A DNA stretch of 64,000 nt from Prauserella marina (GCF_002240355.1 NZ_CP016353.1:6239001-6303000); one strand, 5' to 3'; numbered from the stretch's first letter, positions 42,309-52,447 are shown. The notes: generated from the sequence alone by a model not told the origin. Translations and numbers: made by a program.

Positions 42309-44754
42309 CCTGGTCGTCCTGATCCCGTTCCCTGTGTTCGCCACCGTGCCTTGGTTCGCCGCTGTGCCTCGGAGGCTGGTCGTGTCCCTGCGGCGGCGTG
42401 TTCGGCCGCCACGGAGGCGGACTCGGCCGCTCGCCAGGCGAGGTCGCCGGCGTCCATCCCGGAGGGGCACCGTAGTGGGGAGGACCGGCGGGATACTCGC
42501 CCGGCTGGCCTCCGCCACCGCCGTAAGGCCGCTGCGGAACCTGACCACCGTTTTGCTGCCTGCGGGCGCCGTTCGGGTAGCCGCCACCACCGCCGGGGGG
42601 CGGGGCGTACGGGTTGTACGAAGAAGGCGGGCTCGCGGGCTGCGGGTTGCCATACGGCGGTCCGCCAGGCAACTCGTTGCCGCCCGGCGCGGTGGCGACC
42701 GGGGTCGGCTCCGGCTCGGGCTCTTCCTCCGGCTCCGGCGGTGGCGGTGGCCACGGCTCGCCCCGCTCGATGGCGAGTTCGCCGGGGGTCTTGATCGGTG
42801 GCTTGTCCGAAGGCAACCGCTCGCCGAACTCGTTGAACGCCGTGATCCTCGGCCGCTTCTCGACGGTCGCGAAAATGCGTTCGAGATCCCTGCGCTGCAA
42901 CGTCTCCTTCTCCAGCAGCGCGCGCACCAGCTCGTCGAGCACGTCCCGGTAGGTGTTGAGCACCTGCCACGCCTCGGTGTGCGCGGTCTCGATGAGCTTG
43001 CGGACTTCCTCGTCGATCTCGTGCGCGACCTCAAGCGAGTAGTCGGCCTGCCTGCCCGCCGACCTGCCGAGGAAGGGATCGCCCTGCTCCTGGCCGTACT
43101 TGACGGCGCCGAGCCGGGGGCTCATGCCGTACTCGGTGACCATCGCCCTCGCGATCTTGGTCGCCTGCTCGATGTCGGAGACGGCGCCCGTGGTCGGCTC
43201 GTGGAAGACGAGTTCCTCCGCCGTCCGGCCACCCATCGCGAAGACCAGCCTGCCGATCATCTCGGAGCGGGTCATCAGCTCCTTGTCGTCCTCAGGCACG
43301 AGCAGCGCGTGACCACCGGTCCTTCCGCGAGGAAGGATGGTCAGCTTGTACACCGGTTCGATGTCCGGCATCGCCCACGCGGCGAGGGCGTGCCCGCCCT
43401 CGTGATAGGCGGTGATCTTCTTTTCCTTCTCGGAGATGATCCTGCTCTTGCGAGCCGGACCACCGACGACCCTGTCGACGGACTCCTCAAGCGCGCCGTC
43501 GGTGATGACGTGGCCGTTGGTGCGCGCGGTGAGCAGCGCGGCCTCGTTGATCACGTTGGCGAGATCGGCACCCGACATGCCGACCGTGCGCTTGGCCAGC
43601 GAGTTGAGATCGACGTTCTGCGCGAGCGGCTTGCCCTTCGAGTGGACCTCAAGGATCTTCTTCCTGCCCCGCATGTCGGGAGCGGAAACGGGGATCTGCC
43701 TGTCGAAACGACCTGGCCGCAGCAACGCGGGGTCGAGGATGTCGGGCCGGTTCGTCGCCGCGATGAGGATGATCCCACCACGCGCGTCGAAGCCGTCCAT
43801 CTCGACGAGCAACTGGTTCAGCGTCTGCTCACGCTCGTCGTGACCACCGCCGAGACCAGCGCCACGCTGACGGCCGACCGCGTCGATCTCGTCGACGAAG
43901 ATGATGCAGGGCGCGTTCTGTTTCGCCTGCTCGAACAGGTCACGCACACGCGAGGCACCGACACCGACGAACATCTCGACGAAGTCCGAACCGGAGATCG
44001 TGTAGAAGGGCACCGCGGCCTCACCGGCGACCGCCCTCGCGAGCAGGGTCTTACCGGTACCGGGAGGCCCGTAGAGCAGGACGCCCTTGGGAATCTTGGC
44101 GCCGAGCGCCTGGTACCTGCCGGGATTCTGGAGGAAGTCCTTGATCTCGTGGAGTTCCTCGACAGCCTCGTCGGCACCGGCGACGTCGACGAACGTCGTC
44201 TTCGGCATGTCCTTGTTGAGCTGCTTCGCCTTGGACTTGCCGAAGTTGAGTACCCGGTTACCCCCGCCCTGCGCGTTGTTCATCATCCACATGAGGAGCA
44301 GCAGCAGAAGGCCGAGCGGGATCATGTAGATGAGGAGCTGGGTGAAGAAGGAGTCCTGGGTGACGGTGGTGTCGAACTTGACGCCCTGTTCGCCGTTCCT
44401 CGCGTTGATCAGCGAGGTGTAGAGCTGATTGGACGCTCCGGACGGGTACTTCGTGATGATCTGGTTGACTTGTTCGCCGTCAACCTCGATCGGGTCAGCC
44501 AGGTGCAGCTTGAGCTGCTGTTCCTTGTCCTCCAGGTTCGCTTCCGTGATGTTGCCGGAGGAGATCTGCTGAACAGCCTGGGACGTGGGCACATGCGTGT
44601 ACCCACGGTCGCTGTCGAAGATCATGCTGAAGGCGAAATAGAGCAGCAGAACCGCGACTATCCACAGCAGTGGGTTCTTGAGCAGGCGCTTGCGGTCCAT
44701 TCGATCCGGCCGTGGTGGCCTCGACCCTCCCTGGCTAGGCGGTGGGTGTGACAT
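42289..44754 (-). CDS. ftsH: ATP-dependent zinc metalloprotease FtsH
   Basis: An 821-aa membrane AAA protease. Two membrane segments (residues 29-46 and 136-158) flank an extracytoplasmic domain. The AAA module has Walker A GPPGTGKT at 229-236, Walker B IIFVDEID near 284-291 and SRH near 335-353, and the zinc site HEGGH is at 451-455. After residue 640 there is an unusual 170-residue Pro/Gly/Gln-rich tail absent from E. coli FtsH but seen in actinobacteria. The start is ATG 44754 or ATG 44700 (MDRKRLL). It leads the folE-folP-folB-folK operon. Confidence 0.95.
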   Translation of the reverse strand: MSHPPPSQGGSRPPRPDRMDRKRLLKNPLLWIVAVLLLYFAFSMIFDSDRGYTHVPTSQAVQQISSGNITEANLEDKEQQLKLHLADPIEVDGEQVNQIITKYPSGASNQLYTSLINARNGEQGVKFDTTVTQDSFFTQLLIYMIPLGLLLLLLMWMMNNAQGGGNRVLNFGKSKAKQLNKDMPKTTFVDVAGADEAVEELHEIKDFLQNPGRYQALGAKIPKGVLLYGPPGTGKTLLARAVAGEAAVPFYTISGSDFVEMFVGVGASRVRDLFEQAKQNAPCIIFVDEIDAVGRQRGAGLGGGHDEREQTLNQLLVEMDGFDARGGIILIAATNRPDILDPALLRPGRFDRQIPVSAPDMRGRKKILEVHSKGKPLAQNVDLNSLAKRTVGMSGADLANVINEAALLTARTNGHVITDGALEESVDRVVGGPARKSRIISEKEKKITAYHEGGHALAAWAMPDIEPVYKLTILPRGRTGGHALLVPEDDKELMTRSEMIGRLVFAMGGRTAEELVFHEPTTGAVSDIEQATKIARAMVTEYGMSPRLGAVKYGQEQGDPFLGRSAGRQADYSLEVAHEIDEEVRKLIETAHTEAWQVLNTYRDVLDELVRALLEKETLQRRDLERIFATVEKRPRITAFNEFGERLPSDKPPIKTPGELAIERGEPWPPPPPEPEEEPEPEPTPVATAPGGNELPGGPPYGNPQPASPPSSYNPYAPPPGGGGGYPNGARRQQNGGQVPQRPYGGGGGQPGEYPAGPPHYGAPPGWTPATSPGERPSPPPWRPNTPPQGHDQPPRHSGEPRHGGEHRERDQDDQDGQSYR

Positions 44755-44926
44755 CCGCCGTCACGGTGTTGACAACTGGGGCACGGAGCTAACCGTCCCA
44801 CCAGGGTACCGCTCGGTCCCGATCAGTAACCGAGCGATCCTCCACGCACTCAACGGTCATCGGTAGATCGATGTTCCCGGCGACGTCGAGTGACTCCCGC
44901 GAGCGCCCGTGAACAGGCTCCGGAGG

Positions 44927-45130
44927 CTACCCGCAAACCGTGGTGAGCATCTCATCGAGGCTGGTACGCGGGGGTCTCGCCGTGAAAAGCTCCACCTGCC
45001 GGTCGCGGTGCCGAACCACACGAGCCACACTTCCCGCCGAGATCGTCCGTTTCCGAACAAATCGGACAGACGGGAAGCCGAAGGTCAGCGACGTGAAGAA
45101 CTCAGCCACACCCCGGTTGCCCGGAGTCAC
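44927..45130 (-). CDS. Small unknown protein coupled to the EspG-like gene
   Basis: A 67-codon frame whose GTG overlaps the EspG stop by four bases (GTGA), the arrangement seen throughout this window for real gene pairs. The product is basic (VARVVRHRDRQVELFTARPP) with a hydrophobic-aromatic start (EFFTSLTFGFPSVRF). No family recognised. Third-position G/C is moderate, so it may be fortuitous. Confidence 0.4.
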   Translation of the reverse strand: MTPGNRGVAEFFTSLTFGFPSVRFVRKRTISAGSVARVVRHRDRQVELFTARPPRTSLDEMLTTVCG

Positions 45131-45954
45131 AGCGGAGCGGCCGTCGAGTCGAGAGCGCCTGCCAGCATCTCCGAAAGCCGGTGCCGCAGAGTCGCCGTGT
45201 CGGCAGGGGCGATGGTGATCCAGTCCCTGCCGTCCCTGCACTGGGTCGCCTGCGTGAAGTACCGCCCTGTCTCGGTGTCGAACCAGCTCAGGACGGGCAT
45301 GCGAACCCTGCCGCCGGAACGTCCCCTCGCGTTGACCCCGAGCTGGCCACCCCGCAGCCTCGGCTGCGCGTGCAAGCGGGCGAGTGCCTTCCTGTCCTCG
45401 TCGGCGCCTGCCCTCAGCTCGCCACCGCCGTCCCACGGCGACGCGGCGGAGGTGCCCCCCGCAGAGGGCGCTCTGCGCTGGAGGAAGTCGACGCCAGGCC
45501 CGGAAAGTAGCTGTTCGAGCGGAACGGTGATCGACTTTTCCTTGCCCCTCGGCGAGGGTGGCAGCAGGCCGACGATCGCGCCCGCGAGGCCATCGGCCAC
45601 GATCTTCTCGACGGAGGCTCCCTGCTGGTCCTGCACGATGAGCACGCCGAGCGTGCCGAGCGCGGCGGCCACGGAAAGCTGCGGCTCCGCTTCCGGTGCG
45701 GCGACCTGCACCGAATCGATACTCATCTCGGGTGCCGTGAGCACCCCGAACCAGTCCTCCACGAACGGTTCCGGCCTGCCATCGCCGTCGACGAGGTCTC
45801 GCTGCGCCAGCTCGGCGAGCACCTTTCGCCGTAGTACGGCGCGCTCTTCCATGGTTTCGCCATGGGAACGCGGCCGGAGTGGGTAAGGCAGTTCACCCGC
45901 CCCGACAGCCTCCCATAGGAAATCCAGGTCCAGCGGAGTTAGCCGCTCCGGCAC
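45127..45954 (-). CDS. EspG-family ESX (type VII) secretion-associated protein
   Basis: A 275-aa protein. The N-terminus LDLDFLWEAVGAGELPYPL and the C-terminal YFTQATQCRDGRDWITIAPA with a final helix match the EspG family, cytosolic chaperones that bind PE-PPE-type substrates and deliver them to the ESX apparatus. No EccC, EccD or WXG100 gene is in the window, so this is an isolated mini-locus, preceded by two small genes that could be its substrate or adaptor. The spacing to the upstream gene is 3 bp. Confidence 0.75.
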   Translation of the reverse strand: MPERLTPLDLDFLWEAVGAGELPYPLRPRSHGETMEERAVLRRKVLAELAQRDLVDGDGRPEPFVEDWFGVLTAPEMSIDSVQVAAPEAEPQLSVAAALGTLGVLIVQDQQGASVEKIVADGLAGAIVGLLPPSPRGKEKSITVPLEQLLSGPGVDFLQRRAPSAGGTSAASPWDGGGELRAGADEDRKALARLHAQPRLRGGQLGVNARGRSGGRVRMPVLSWFDTETGRYFTQATQCRDGRDWITIAPADTATLRHRLSEMLAGALDSTAAPL

Positions 45955-45957
45955 TGC

Positions 45958-46593
45958 CTACCGCTCCTCGTCGTCGTCGGGTCCCCACGCACCGAGTACG
46001 GGAGGCGGAGTCGCCACCGCCGCACCGGAGGTGTCGTCGGTGGCTGGGTCGATCAGGAACGACGCGTGCGTGTGTTCCTGTTCCTCATCCTGCCGCGCCC
46101 CGGCGCCTCCTACCGCACCAACTCCACCCATCGGGGTGGCCAGAGGCAGGTGTCCGCCGATCATGCCACTCTGCGGGACTACGCCCTGGCTCTGCGGCTG
46201 GACGGTACCGGCACCCACATTCCGGTTCACTGAGGCGGCCGTCACCGCTGGTCCGGGGGCGGGCTCGCCCGCGCTGCTTGCCGCGGTGCCCGCTCCGGGG
46301 AGGTCGCGCCCAGCGACAGGAGCGATCGGCATGAGCCCGAGCGAATCAGGACCGAAGCTGGGCGTCGTATCGTCGATCTCCGCCAAGGCTGCCGTGTACG
46401 CCTCAAGGCAGGCGACCTGCTGGGCCTTCGTGTCTCTCGCGACGTCGAACTCGATCTTCATGTCCTTGACCATGGCAGCCGGATCGCCTTCCAGCATGGC
46501 GGCGGTCTCGGCTCCGGGGCCGAATTCGCTCGGCTGTGGCATCTTCTTGAGCTCGGAGGCCGCCACGGCCTGCCGCGCGAGCCTGGCGCTCAT
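45958..46593 (-). CDS. Hypothetical protein of the EspG mini-locus, 211 aa
   Basis: The N-terminal 70 residues are helical (LARQAVAASELKKMPQ ... QQVACLEAYTAALAEID). The remainder is a low-complexity Gly/Pro/Ala/Gln region with GVGAVGGAGA and an acidic end (GAWGPDDDEER). The composition, with a helical head and a Gly-rich tail, recalls PPE-like or EspB-like secreted substrates of type VII systems, but no PPE motif or WxG is visible. It overlaps the gene upstream by four bases and precedes the EspG chaperone by 3 bp. I do not recognise the family. Confidence 0.6.
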   Translation of the reverse strand: MSARLARQAVAASELKKMPQPSEFGPGAETAAMLEGDPAAMVKDMKIEFDVARDTKAQQVACLEAYTAALAEIDDTTPSFGPDSLGLMPIAPVAGRDLPGAGTAASSAGEPAPGPAVTAASVNRNVGAGTVQPQSQGVVPQSGMIGGHLPLATPMGGVGAVGGAGARQDEEQEHTHASFLIDPATDDTSGAAVATPPPVLGAWGPDDDEER

Positions 46594-46802
46594 CGTGCTC
46601 GCGGCCTCTGCTCGTACTGGCCGTACAGATTCCGCAGAGCCGCCGAGTAGGAATCGTCGTCACCATCGGCCCTTCCGGAATACTTGGCCGCGATCGCGGT
46701 ACCCACCGGGTTCGCCCCGATCTTCGGCGCCGCCGCGAGCGCGCCGGAATGGCGAAGCAGTCCCTCGACGGCGTCCTTTCCGGTCCGGATCTTGTTCAGC
46801 AC
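46590..46802 (-). CDS. Small unknown protein of the EspG mini-locus, probably the 3' part of a frameshifted gene
   Basis: The frame from GTG 46802 gives 70 aa (LLRHSGALAAAPKIG ... YSAALRNLYGQYEQRPRAR). The GTG has no ribosome site. About 90 bp upstream an ATG at 46894, preceded by GAGCGGAAA, starts a different frame reading MGNSGSHADAAAFRAAALTG. The lower frame's upstream part (SDRDDPDAAQTV) continues sensibly from it if one base is added near 46838. A single gene of about 100 codons broken by a one-base change therefore fits best; a sequencing error is possible. Function unknown. Confidence 0.5.
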   Translation of the reverse strand: MLNKIRTGKDAVEGLLRHSGALAAAPKIGANPVGTAIAAKYSGRADGDDDSYSAALRNLYGQYEQRPRAR

Positions 46803-47045
46803 CGTCTGTGCCGCGTCGGGGTCGTCCCGATCCGACCGGTCAGTGCCGCCGCGCGAAACGCGGCGGCATCCGCATGACTACCGCTGTTCCCCATGTTTTC
46901 CGCTCTTTCCCGACCCAGTACAGCCAGAAAGGCTCCACCCCTGCGATTACGGCCCAGATAACGCTACGGCAATGCGCGCAGGACGTGTTCGCAAAAGGTC
47001 GGGGTTCCGGATCGAGCGGTGATTACGTACTGCCCTCAGCGGTAA

Positions 47046-47600
47046 TTACGACGAGTAGACCTTGGGGTCCAGAGTGCCGATGAATGGCAGGTCCCGATAG
47101 CGTTCCGCGTAGTCGAGCCCATATCCGACGACAAACTCGTTCGGAATATCGAAACCGACATACTTGACCGGAACATCGACCTTTACCGCCTCCCGCTTTC
47201 GCAAAAGCGAACAAACGTTGAGCGATGCCGGTTCGCGACTCGTCAGATTCTTCAGCAACCAGGACAACGTCAATCCCGAATCGACGATGTCCTCGACGAT
47301 CAGCACGTCCCTGCCCGCGATGTCCCTGTCGAGATCCTTGAGGATCCGCACGACACCCGACGACGACGTGGCCGACCCGTAGGACGACACGGCCATGAAC
47401 TCCATCTGCGCGGGCACGGGAAGCGCCCTCGCGAAGTCGCTCATGAACATGACGGCGCCCTTGAGGACACCGACGAGGACGAGATCGGAGTCTCGTCCTT
47501 CGACGGGGTAGTCGGCCGCGACCTTCTCGGCCAACTCGGCGATTTTGTCTTTGATCTCTTGCTCGGTGACGAGCACGGAGGCGATGTCGCCTTCGTACAC
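47046..47600 (-). CDS. hpt: Hypoxanthine phosphoribosyltransferase
   Basis: A 184-aa purine-salvage enzyme using PRPP. The PRPP loop [13 protein letters not shown] near residues 98-110, the flexible-loop VSSYGSAT and the purine-contact [20 protein letters not shown] are typical. It follows tilS with 3 bp between, the same pair as mesJ-hpt in mycobacteria. Confidence 0.94.
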   Translation of the reverse strand: MYEGDIASVLVTEQEIKDKIAELAEKVAADYPVEGRDSDLVLVGVLKGAVMFMSDFARALPVPAQMEFMAVSSYGSATSSSGVVRILKDLDRDIAGRDVLIVEDIVDSGLTLSWLLKNLTSREPASLNVCSLLRKREAVKVDVPVKYVGFDIPNEFVVGYGLDYAERYRDLPFIGTLDPKVYSS

Positions 47601-47603
47601 AGG

Positions 47604-48590
47604 TCAGTCCCCTCTTGTGGTGGGTTCTCCAGCGTCCACGCTGAGCTTTCCACGTGACCTTCGTGCTTCAAAATTCCCCGGCAGCCACACCCCGCCCTGG
47701 CCACGCCAGCGACTGATCAGAGCGTCGACGGCACGCAGGTGGGCATCGGTCAATTCGGGCACCCCGGCGCCGAGCAACCAGCGGCGCAGCGCGCGCCTTC
47801 TCACCGGAGCAGGCGCCGTTTCGAGGACAGCGATCTCCAGCGCTTCGCAGGTCAACGCGCGGGAATGCAGGTCGGCGCCCATCTCGTCGAGCGCGTCGCC
47901 GTCCTCGCGAAGCTGAGCGGCGGTGCGGGCCAGTGCGGGCGCGACCCCGCCTGCCAGGACATCCTCCAGCAGCGGAAGCACTTCCGTGCGCAAGCGCACC
48001 CTGGTGAACCGGCTCTCGCTGTTGTGGGGGTCGATCCAGGGCACGATGCCCAACTCGGCGCACGCGGCGTTCGTCACGCTTCGCGGAACGCCGAGCAGCG
48101 GCCTCGCCCACGGCGGATCCAGCGGGCGCATCCCGGCGATCGAGCGGGGACCCGACCCCCTGCCGAGTCCGAGCAGGACCGTCTCGGCCTGGTCGTCCTG
48201 GGTGTGACCGAGCAGCACGAGCGACGGCGACTCCGGCAGCGCGGACCTCAGCGCGGCGTAGCGCGCCGACCTGGCAGCCGCCTCCGGGCCTCCCCGGCCA
48301 CTCACGGTCACCGTCAGCACCTCGGCCTCGTCGACGCCTGCCCTCAGCGACTGCTCCGCAGCCGTCGCGGCGACCTGCGCCGATCCCTCCTGCAAACCGT
48401 GATCGACCACGAGCGCACGCACGGTCATCGACATCCGGTGGCCCACGTGTGCCGTGGCGTCGGCGAGGGCGAGTGAATCGGCACCACCCGAGACTGCGAC
48501 GAAAAGCACGCCGCTCTGCACATACGGCGCGGGTGCCTCTTCGCGGAGGAAGCGCCGGACAGCCGCCCGAACGGAACGAACAGGGTCCAT
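47604..48590 (-). CDS. tilS: tRNA(Ile)-lysidine synthase
   Basis: A 328-aa N-type ATP pyrophosphatase that converts C34 of tRNA-Ile(CAU) to lysidine. PP-loop SGGADS at residues 34-39, followed by the VVDHGLQEGSAQVA and LLGHTQDDQAETVLLGL blocks. The C-terminal TilS substrate-binding domain is short. ATG 48590 overlaps the zincin stop by one base (TGATG). Confidence 0.93.
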   Translation of the reverse strand: MDPVRSVRAAVRRFLREEAPAPYVQSGVLFVAVSGGADSLALADATAHVGHRMSMTVRALVVDHGLQEGSAQVAATAAEQSLRAGVDEAEVLTVTVSGRGGPEAAARSARYAALRSALPESPSLVLLGHTQDDQAETVLLGLGRGSGPRSIAGMRPLDPPWARPLLGVPRSVTNAACAELGIVPWIDPHNSESRFTRVRLRTEVLPLLEDVLAGGVAPALARTAAQLREDGDALDEMGADLHSRALTCEALEIAVLETAPAPVRRRALRRWLLGAGVPELTDAHLRAVDALISRWRGQGGVWLPGNFEARRSRGKLSVDAGEPTTRGD

Positions 48591-49681
48591 CAACGGTGCA
48601 CGCGGCGCACCCACGCCTGTGGGTCGCGGATCTCCTGACGCGTCGGCAAGGTGTTCGGCGATGTCCACACGGTGTTGAATCCCGCCATGCCGACCTCGCC
48701 GATGACGTGCTTGGTGAACGCGGCGCCGAGCGCGTACTGCCGCACCTTCGCATCGACACCGAGCAGGCCGCGCAGGAACCGGTCGAGCAATCCGCCGCCT
48801 TTGCGGCGCGCGGTGAACCTGCGCCTGATGGTCGCCACGCTGGGGACGACATCGGGGCCGACCGCGTCCATGACGTAGTCGGCGTGCCCCTCCAGCAGTG
48901 TGGAAAGGGCGAGCAGCCGGTCGAAGACCTCCCGCTGCCTCGGCGACTGCAACAGCTCGGCGAAGCCCATGGAACCCGCTGAGCCCTCGGTCTTGCTCTT
49001 CTTCGCCTCCCGCAGCGTCTCGGGAAGCCTGCCGATGACGGCACCGATGCCATCGGCTTCGGTGAGCCCGCCGACAAGTCTGCCGACCTCGTCGGCGAAG
49101 TAGTCCCTCAGCCAGTCGACGGCGGTGAACTGCAAGCGGTGTGTGCACTCGTGAAGGCACACCCACATCCGGAAGTCACGGCCGGAGACGTCCATCGCCC
49201 GCTGCGCGGTCACGATGTTCGGCGCGACGAGCAACAACCTGCCCGACCTGTCCTCGCCACCGAACGGGTCGTACTGGCCCAGTACCCTCGCCCCGAGGAA
49301 CGCGAGCACGACCCCGGTCTGCACTCCGGCTCCGCCGGCGACGATCGGCGTCAGCCGCCCCGGTTCCCGTTCCTCTTCGTCGAGATCGTCGAGCGCGTGA
49401 CTGGTCAGCGCGTCGAGACCAGCGGCTGCCGCTCTGACCCAGCCCGGCCTGTCGACGACATCGCCTGGCAGCAGGGGCAGGCCGGTTCCGAGCCCGGTGA
49501 GTTCCCTGACGTGCCGCTCGGCGTCCACGGTCAGCTCGCGCAGTTCGGTGACCGCGCGCTGAGCCTCCTCGCGTGGCACGGTGGGACCGCCGCGCACGAG
49601 GAACGCCCCCGTACCCGCCGCGAGCGACCAGTCGACCAACGGGTTCGCCGGTGCGGTCCCTACCTGCTGCTGACTCACCAT
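48590..49681 (-). CDS. Zinc-dependent metalloprotease of the DUF2342 (zincin-like) family
   Basis: About 363 aa. The zincin motif HECTH lies at residues 177-181, and a downstream Glu in LLEGHADYVMD is a likely third ligand. Length and segments such as PNIVTAQRAMDV match the Rv3626c family, found next to tilS and dacB in actinobacteria. Substrate unknown. Start ATG 49681 with GAGG just upstream; it begins inside the downstream flank of dacB (21-bp gap). Confidence 0.85.
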   Translation of the reverse strand: MVSQQQVGTAPANPLVDWSLAAGTGAFLVRGGPTVPREEAQRAVTELRELTVDAERHVRELTGLGTGLPLLPGDVVDRPGWVRAAAAGLDALTSHALDDLDEEEREPGRLTPIVAGGAGVQTGVVLAFLGARVLGQYDPFGGEDRSGRLLLVAPNIVTAQRAMDVSGRDFRMWVCLHECTHRLQFTAVDWLRDYFADEVGRLVGGLTEADGIGAVIGRLPETLREAKKSKTEGSAGSMGFAELLQSPRQREVFDRLLALSTLLEGHADYVMDAVGPDVVPSVATIRRRFTARRKGGGLLDRFLRGLLGVDAKVRQYALGAAFTKHVIGEVGMAGFNTVWTSPNTLPTRQEIRDPQAWVRRVHR

Positions 49682-49701
49682 GTCCTCGACGCTACCCGGG
49701 T

Positions 49702-51780
49702 TCACCGGCAACCACAGCCACGCAAAGCCGCCGCGATGTCGTCGAGCGCACCTCGCGCGGGCTCGATGGCGCCACCCGCGGACATGAGGGCGAACACCAG
49801 CACTCTGCCATCGGCGTCGAGCACGACCCCCGCCAATGTGTTGACCCCGTCGAGCGTGCCGGTCTTGCCCCGCACCCAGCCCCTTCCCTCGACGGCTTGG
49901 CCCTCGGTGTAGCGCGAGGACAGCGTGCCGCTGCCACCCGCGACGGGGAGACCGCCGAGCATCGGCCGCAGTTTGCTCGTGTTCGGGTCCTGACCGGATG
50001 GGTCGGCGGCGAGCGAGAGCAGATCGCCGAGCACCTTCGCGGGCACCTTGTTCAGCGTCGACAACCCACTGCCGTCGGAAAGTTCGACCGCGCTCATGTC
50101 GAAACCGTTGCGCGCGAGCACTTCCTCGGTCGCCTCGGCGGCTCCGGCGAACGAGGGCTCCTTGCCCTCCGCGATGGCCACCTGCCTCGCGACGGCCTCC
50201 GCGAGCAGATTGTCCGAGCTGATCAGCAATTGGTCGACGAGTTCGGTCAGTGGCGCCGACTTCACTTCGCCGAGCACCTTCGCCCCTTGAGGGGCCGTCG
50301 TCGTCGGCTCGGCGGCGACAGTCGCGCCGAGCCTGCCTGCCAGCTCACTCGCGAGTCTGCCTGCCGGATCGGCGACACCTGGCGATTTGTCGTCGGTGGC
50401 AACCGATCGCCCGCCGTCGAGCATCGCGGGCTGCACCTCGGCCATGTAGGTCGAGGGGACGTCCTCCGGCGCCCAGCCAGGCGCCGTGCCTTCGCCGGAG
50501 AAGAGGCTGAGGTCGAGCTGGACGTTACCGACGCTGCCCCCGGTCGCCTCCCTGACCTGTTCGACCAGGTCGTCCAGGTGCGCGGCGCCGGGGAAGATCG
50601 AGTTTTCCCCGGTAGGCAGCGAGGAGAGCGTGACATCGCCGCCCGCGACGAGCACCACCGTGCCGGGTTCACTTCCCTCGACGACCTTGGTGGACAACTG
50701 CATGCCGTGATCGAGCGTCATCAGCGCGGCAGCCGCCGTCAGCAGCTTCGTCGTCGAAGCGGGAGTCAGCGCCTCCGTTCCGTCCTTCTCCCACAACACC
50801 GTCTTGGTCTGCGGATCGATGACCGCGCCGGTCAGTTTCCCCAGCGCCGAGGCACTCGCGGGTCCTTGAAGCGTCTCCGCGATGCCGGAGAGGCTCGGCT
50901 CGGGGGCCGATTCGTCGGGACCCGCGAGCTGGAGGCTCACCGGGAGCGGCGAGGGAGGATCACCTTTCGGCGCATTGGGAGCCCATGGCAACCCGAGCCG
51001 GTTGGAGACGTACGGCAGAGCCAGCGTGACGCCGACGGCGATCACGACGAGCACGGCGACACCGCTGAAAACGAGCCGTTTGCGCCTGCCGCCCTGTTTC
51101 GGTTCGGGCGCCTCGGTCGCGCTGGCCGGTGGCTCGCCAGGCGGAGTCTGGTCGCCGTCCTGCTGCCCCTCCTGTGCCTGGCTTTCCGGTTCCTGCTCGT
51201 CGGCCGGTTCGATGCGCACCGGCTGCACCTGCGCACCAGCAGGCATGATCTCGACCCTGCGCGGCGGCTGGCCCTGCTGCTGTGGATCGTGCTGCTGGGG
51301 TTGCTGCTGTTGCTGAGGACCTGGCCTAGGGAATTGTGGCTGCTGGGCCTGCGGTCCCGGCCACGCGGGCTGTGCTGGCTGCGCTGGTTGAGGAGGCTGG
51401 GCACCCCGGTTCTGCGCCTGGTTCGGCCACTGAACCTGCTGAGGCCGCGGCCCTTGCCCCGCGCGCGGCGGACTCTGCGGGCTCTGCGGATTCTGCGGGC
51501 TCGGCGGGGCCCGATGCGGCTCGAAAAGGGAACGGCCCTGCTGTCCTTGCGCAGGCTGTTGAGGCCGCTGATCAGGTGCCGGGGCGGGCTGCCCAGCCTG
51601 CGAGGATCCGCCGGTTCGCGTGGGAGGCCGCGCGTCGTCCGGTTTCTCGACCCACAGGGTCGGCTGCTCGGAAAGCGTGACCTTGGGCACAGCGACCTCG
51701 TGTGTCGGCCCATCCGAGCCGCTGTTTCCCATGTCGTGGTCACTCGACGGCCACGCGGGTGTTTCGTCGTTACCCGGCAC
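49702..51780 (-). CDS. dacB: D-alanyl-D-alanine carboxypeptidase/endopeptidase (PBP4, S13 family)
   Basis: A 692-aa low-molecular-weight penicillin-binding protein. A 240-residue cytoplasmic Gln/Pro-rich low-complexity region precedes one membrane segment (LVFSGVAVLVVIAVGVTLAL). The extracytoplasmic S13 domain carries the SxxK nucleophile (ASTTK), SxN (SSDN) and KTG (RGKTGTL). It trims peptidoglycan stem peptides. GTG 51780 is chosen for its GAGGAGGA ribosome site. The long disordered N-terminus is peculiar to actinobacterial versions. Confidence 0.92.
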   Translation of the reverse strand: MPGNDETPAWPSSDHDMGNSGSDGPTHEVAVPKVTLSEQPTLWVEKPDDARPPTRTGGSSQAGQPAPAPDQRPQQPAQGQQGRSLFEPHRAPPSPQNPQSPQSPPRAGQGPRPQQVQWPNQAQNRGAQPPQPAQPAQPAWPGPQAQQPQFPRPGPQQQQQPQQHDPQQQGQPPRRVEIMPAGAQVQPVRIEPADEQEPESQAQEGQQDGDQTPPGEPPASATEAPEPKQGGRRKRLVFSGVAVLVVIAVGVTLALPYVSNRLGLPWAPNAPKGDPPSPLPVSLQLAGPDESAPEPSLSGIAETLQGPASASALGKLTGAVIDPQTKTVLWEKDGTEALTPASTTKLLTAAAALMTLDHGMQLSTKVVEGSEPGTVVLVAGGDVTLSSLPTGENSIFPGAAHLDDLVEQVREATGGSVGNVQLDLSLFSGEGTAPGWAPEDVPSTYMAEVQPAMLDGGRSVATDDKSPGVADPAGRLASELAGRLGATVAAEPTTTAPQGAKVLGEVKSAPLTELVDQLLISSDNLLAEAVARQVAIAEGKEPSFAGAAEATEEVLARNGFDMSAVELSDGSGLSTLNKVPAKVLGDLLSLAADPSGQDPNTSKLRPMLGGLPVAGGSGTLSSRYTEGQAVEGRGWVRGKTGTLDGVNTLAGVVLDADGRVLVFALMSAGGAIEPARGALDDIAAALRGCGCR

Positions 51781-51877
51781 GCACTCCTCCTCGCAGCTGG
51801 AAAGGGCCGACGTCACACTTGCACACCATCAGTGCCGCACCCACCGAATACGTGGTCCACACTAGTGAGGACAGAAC

Positions 51878-52447
51878 ATGAACGATGTGAGCCGCTCGGA
51901 CGCGGCGCCACGAACGAGCAGCGAGGACGCCGTGGAGTTCGACGTCACGATCGAAATCCCCCGAGGGGAACGCAACAAATACGAGGTGGACCACAAGACG
52001 GGGCGGATCAAGCTCGATCGCACCCTGTTCACGGCCACGCAGTATCCGGCCGATTACGGGTTCATCGACGACACGCTCGGGCAGGACGGCGATCCGCTTG
52101 ACGTTCTCGTCCTGGTGCAGGAGCCCACATTCCCCGGCTGCCTCATTCGCTGTAGGGCGATCGGCATGTTCAGGATGACGGACGAGAAGGGGCCGGACGA
52201 CAAGGTCCTCGCCGTTCCTTCCGACGACCCGCGGCTTGAGCACCTGCGCGACATCCACCACCTGAACGAGTTCCACAGGCTGGAGATCGAGCACTTCTTC
52301 CAGGTGTACAAGGACCTCGAACCGGCAAAGAGTGTCGAGGGCTCCTCGTGGGCAGGCCGCACGGAAGCCGAGGACGAGATCAAGCGCTCCTACGCCAGGG
52401 AAACCGATCGCCTGGAGAAGGAAGCCGCCGGCAACGGCGAACACTGA
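51878..52447 (+). CDS. ppa: Inorganic pyrophosphatase
   Basis: A 189-aa family I pyrophosphatase. Substrate-binding residues appear in [14 protein letters not shown], and the metal-binding motif is [10 protein letters not shown] with a further Asp in the GPDDKVLAV block. The N-terminus has about 20 extra polar residues. It is divergent from dacB, as in M. tuberculosis (Rv3628), and ends at a strong terminator. Confidence 0.95.
   Translation: MNDVSRSDAAPRTSSEDAVEFDVTIEIPRGERNKYEVDHKTGRIKLDRTLFTATQYPADYGFIDDTLGQDGDPLDVLVLVQEPTFPGCLIRCRAIGMFRMTDEKGPDDKVLAVPSDDPRLEHLRDIHHLNEFHRLEIEHFFQVYKDLEPAKSVEGSSWAGRTEAEDEIKRSYARETDRLEKEAAGNGEH

Noticed and set aside
42256-44751. An 831-codon plus-strand open frame antisense to ftsH
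   Set aside because: ftsH on the other strand has every FtsH motif; the antisense frame has no family signature.
49573-52101. An 842-codon plus-strand frame across the zincin and dacB
   Set aside because: Antisense shadow of two convincing genes, running into ppa in the wrong frame.
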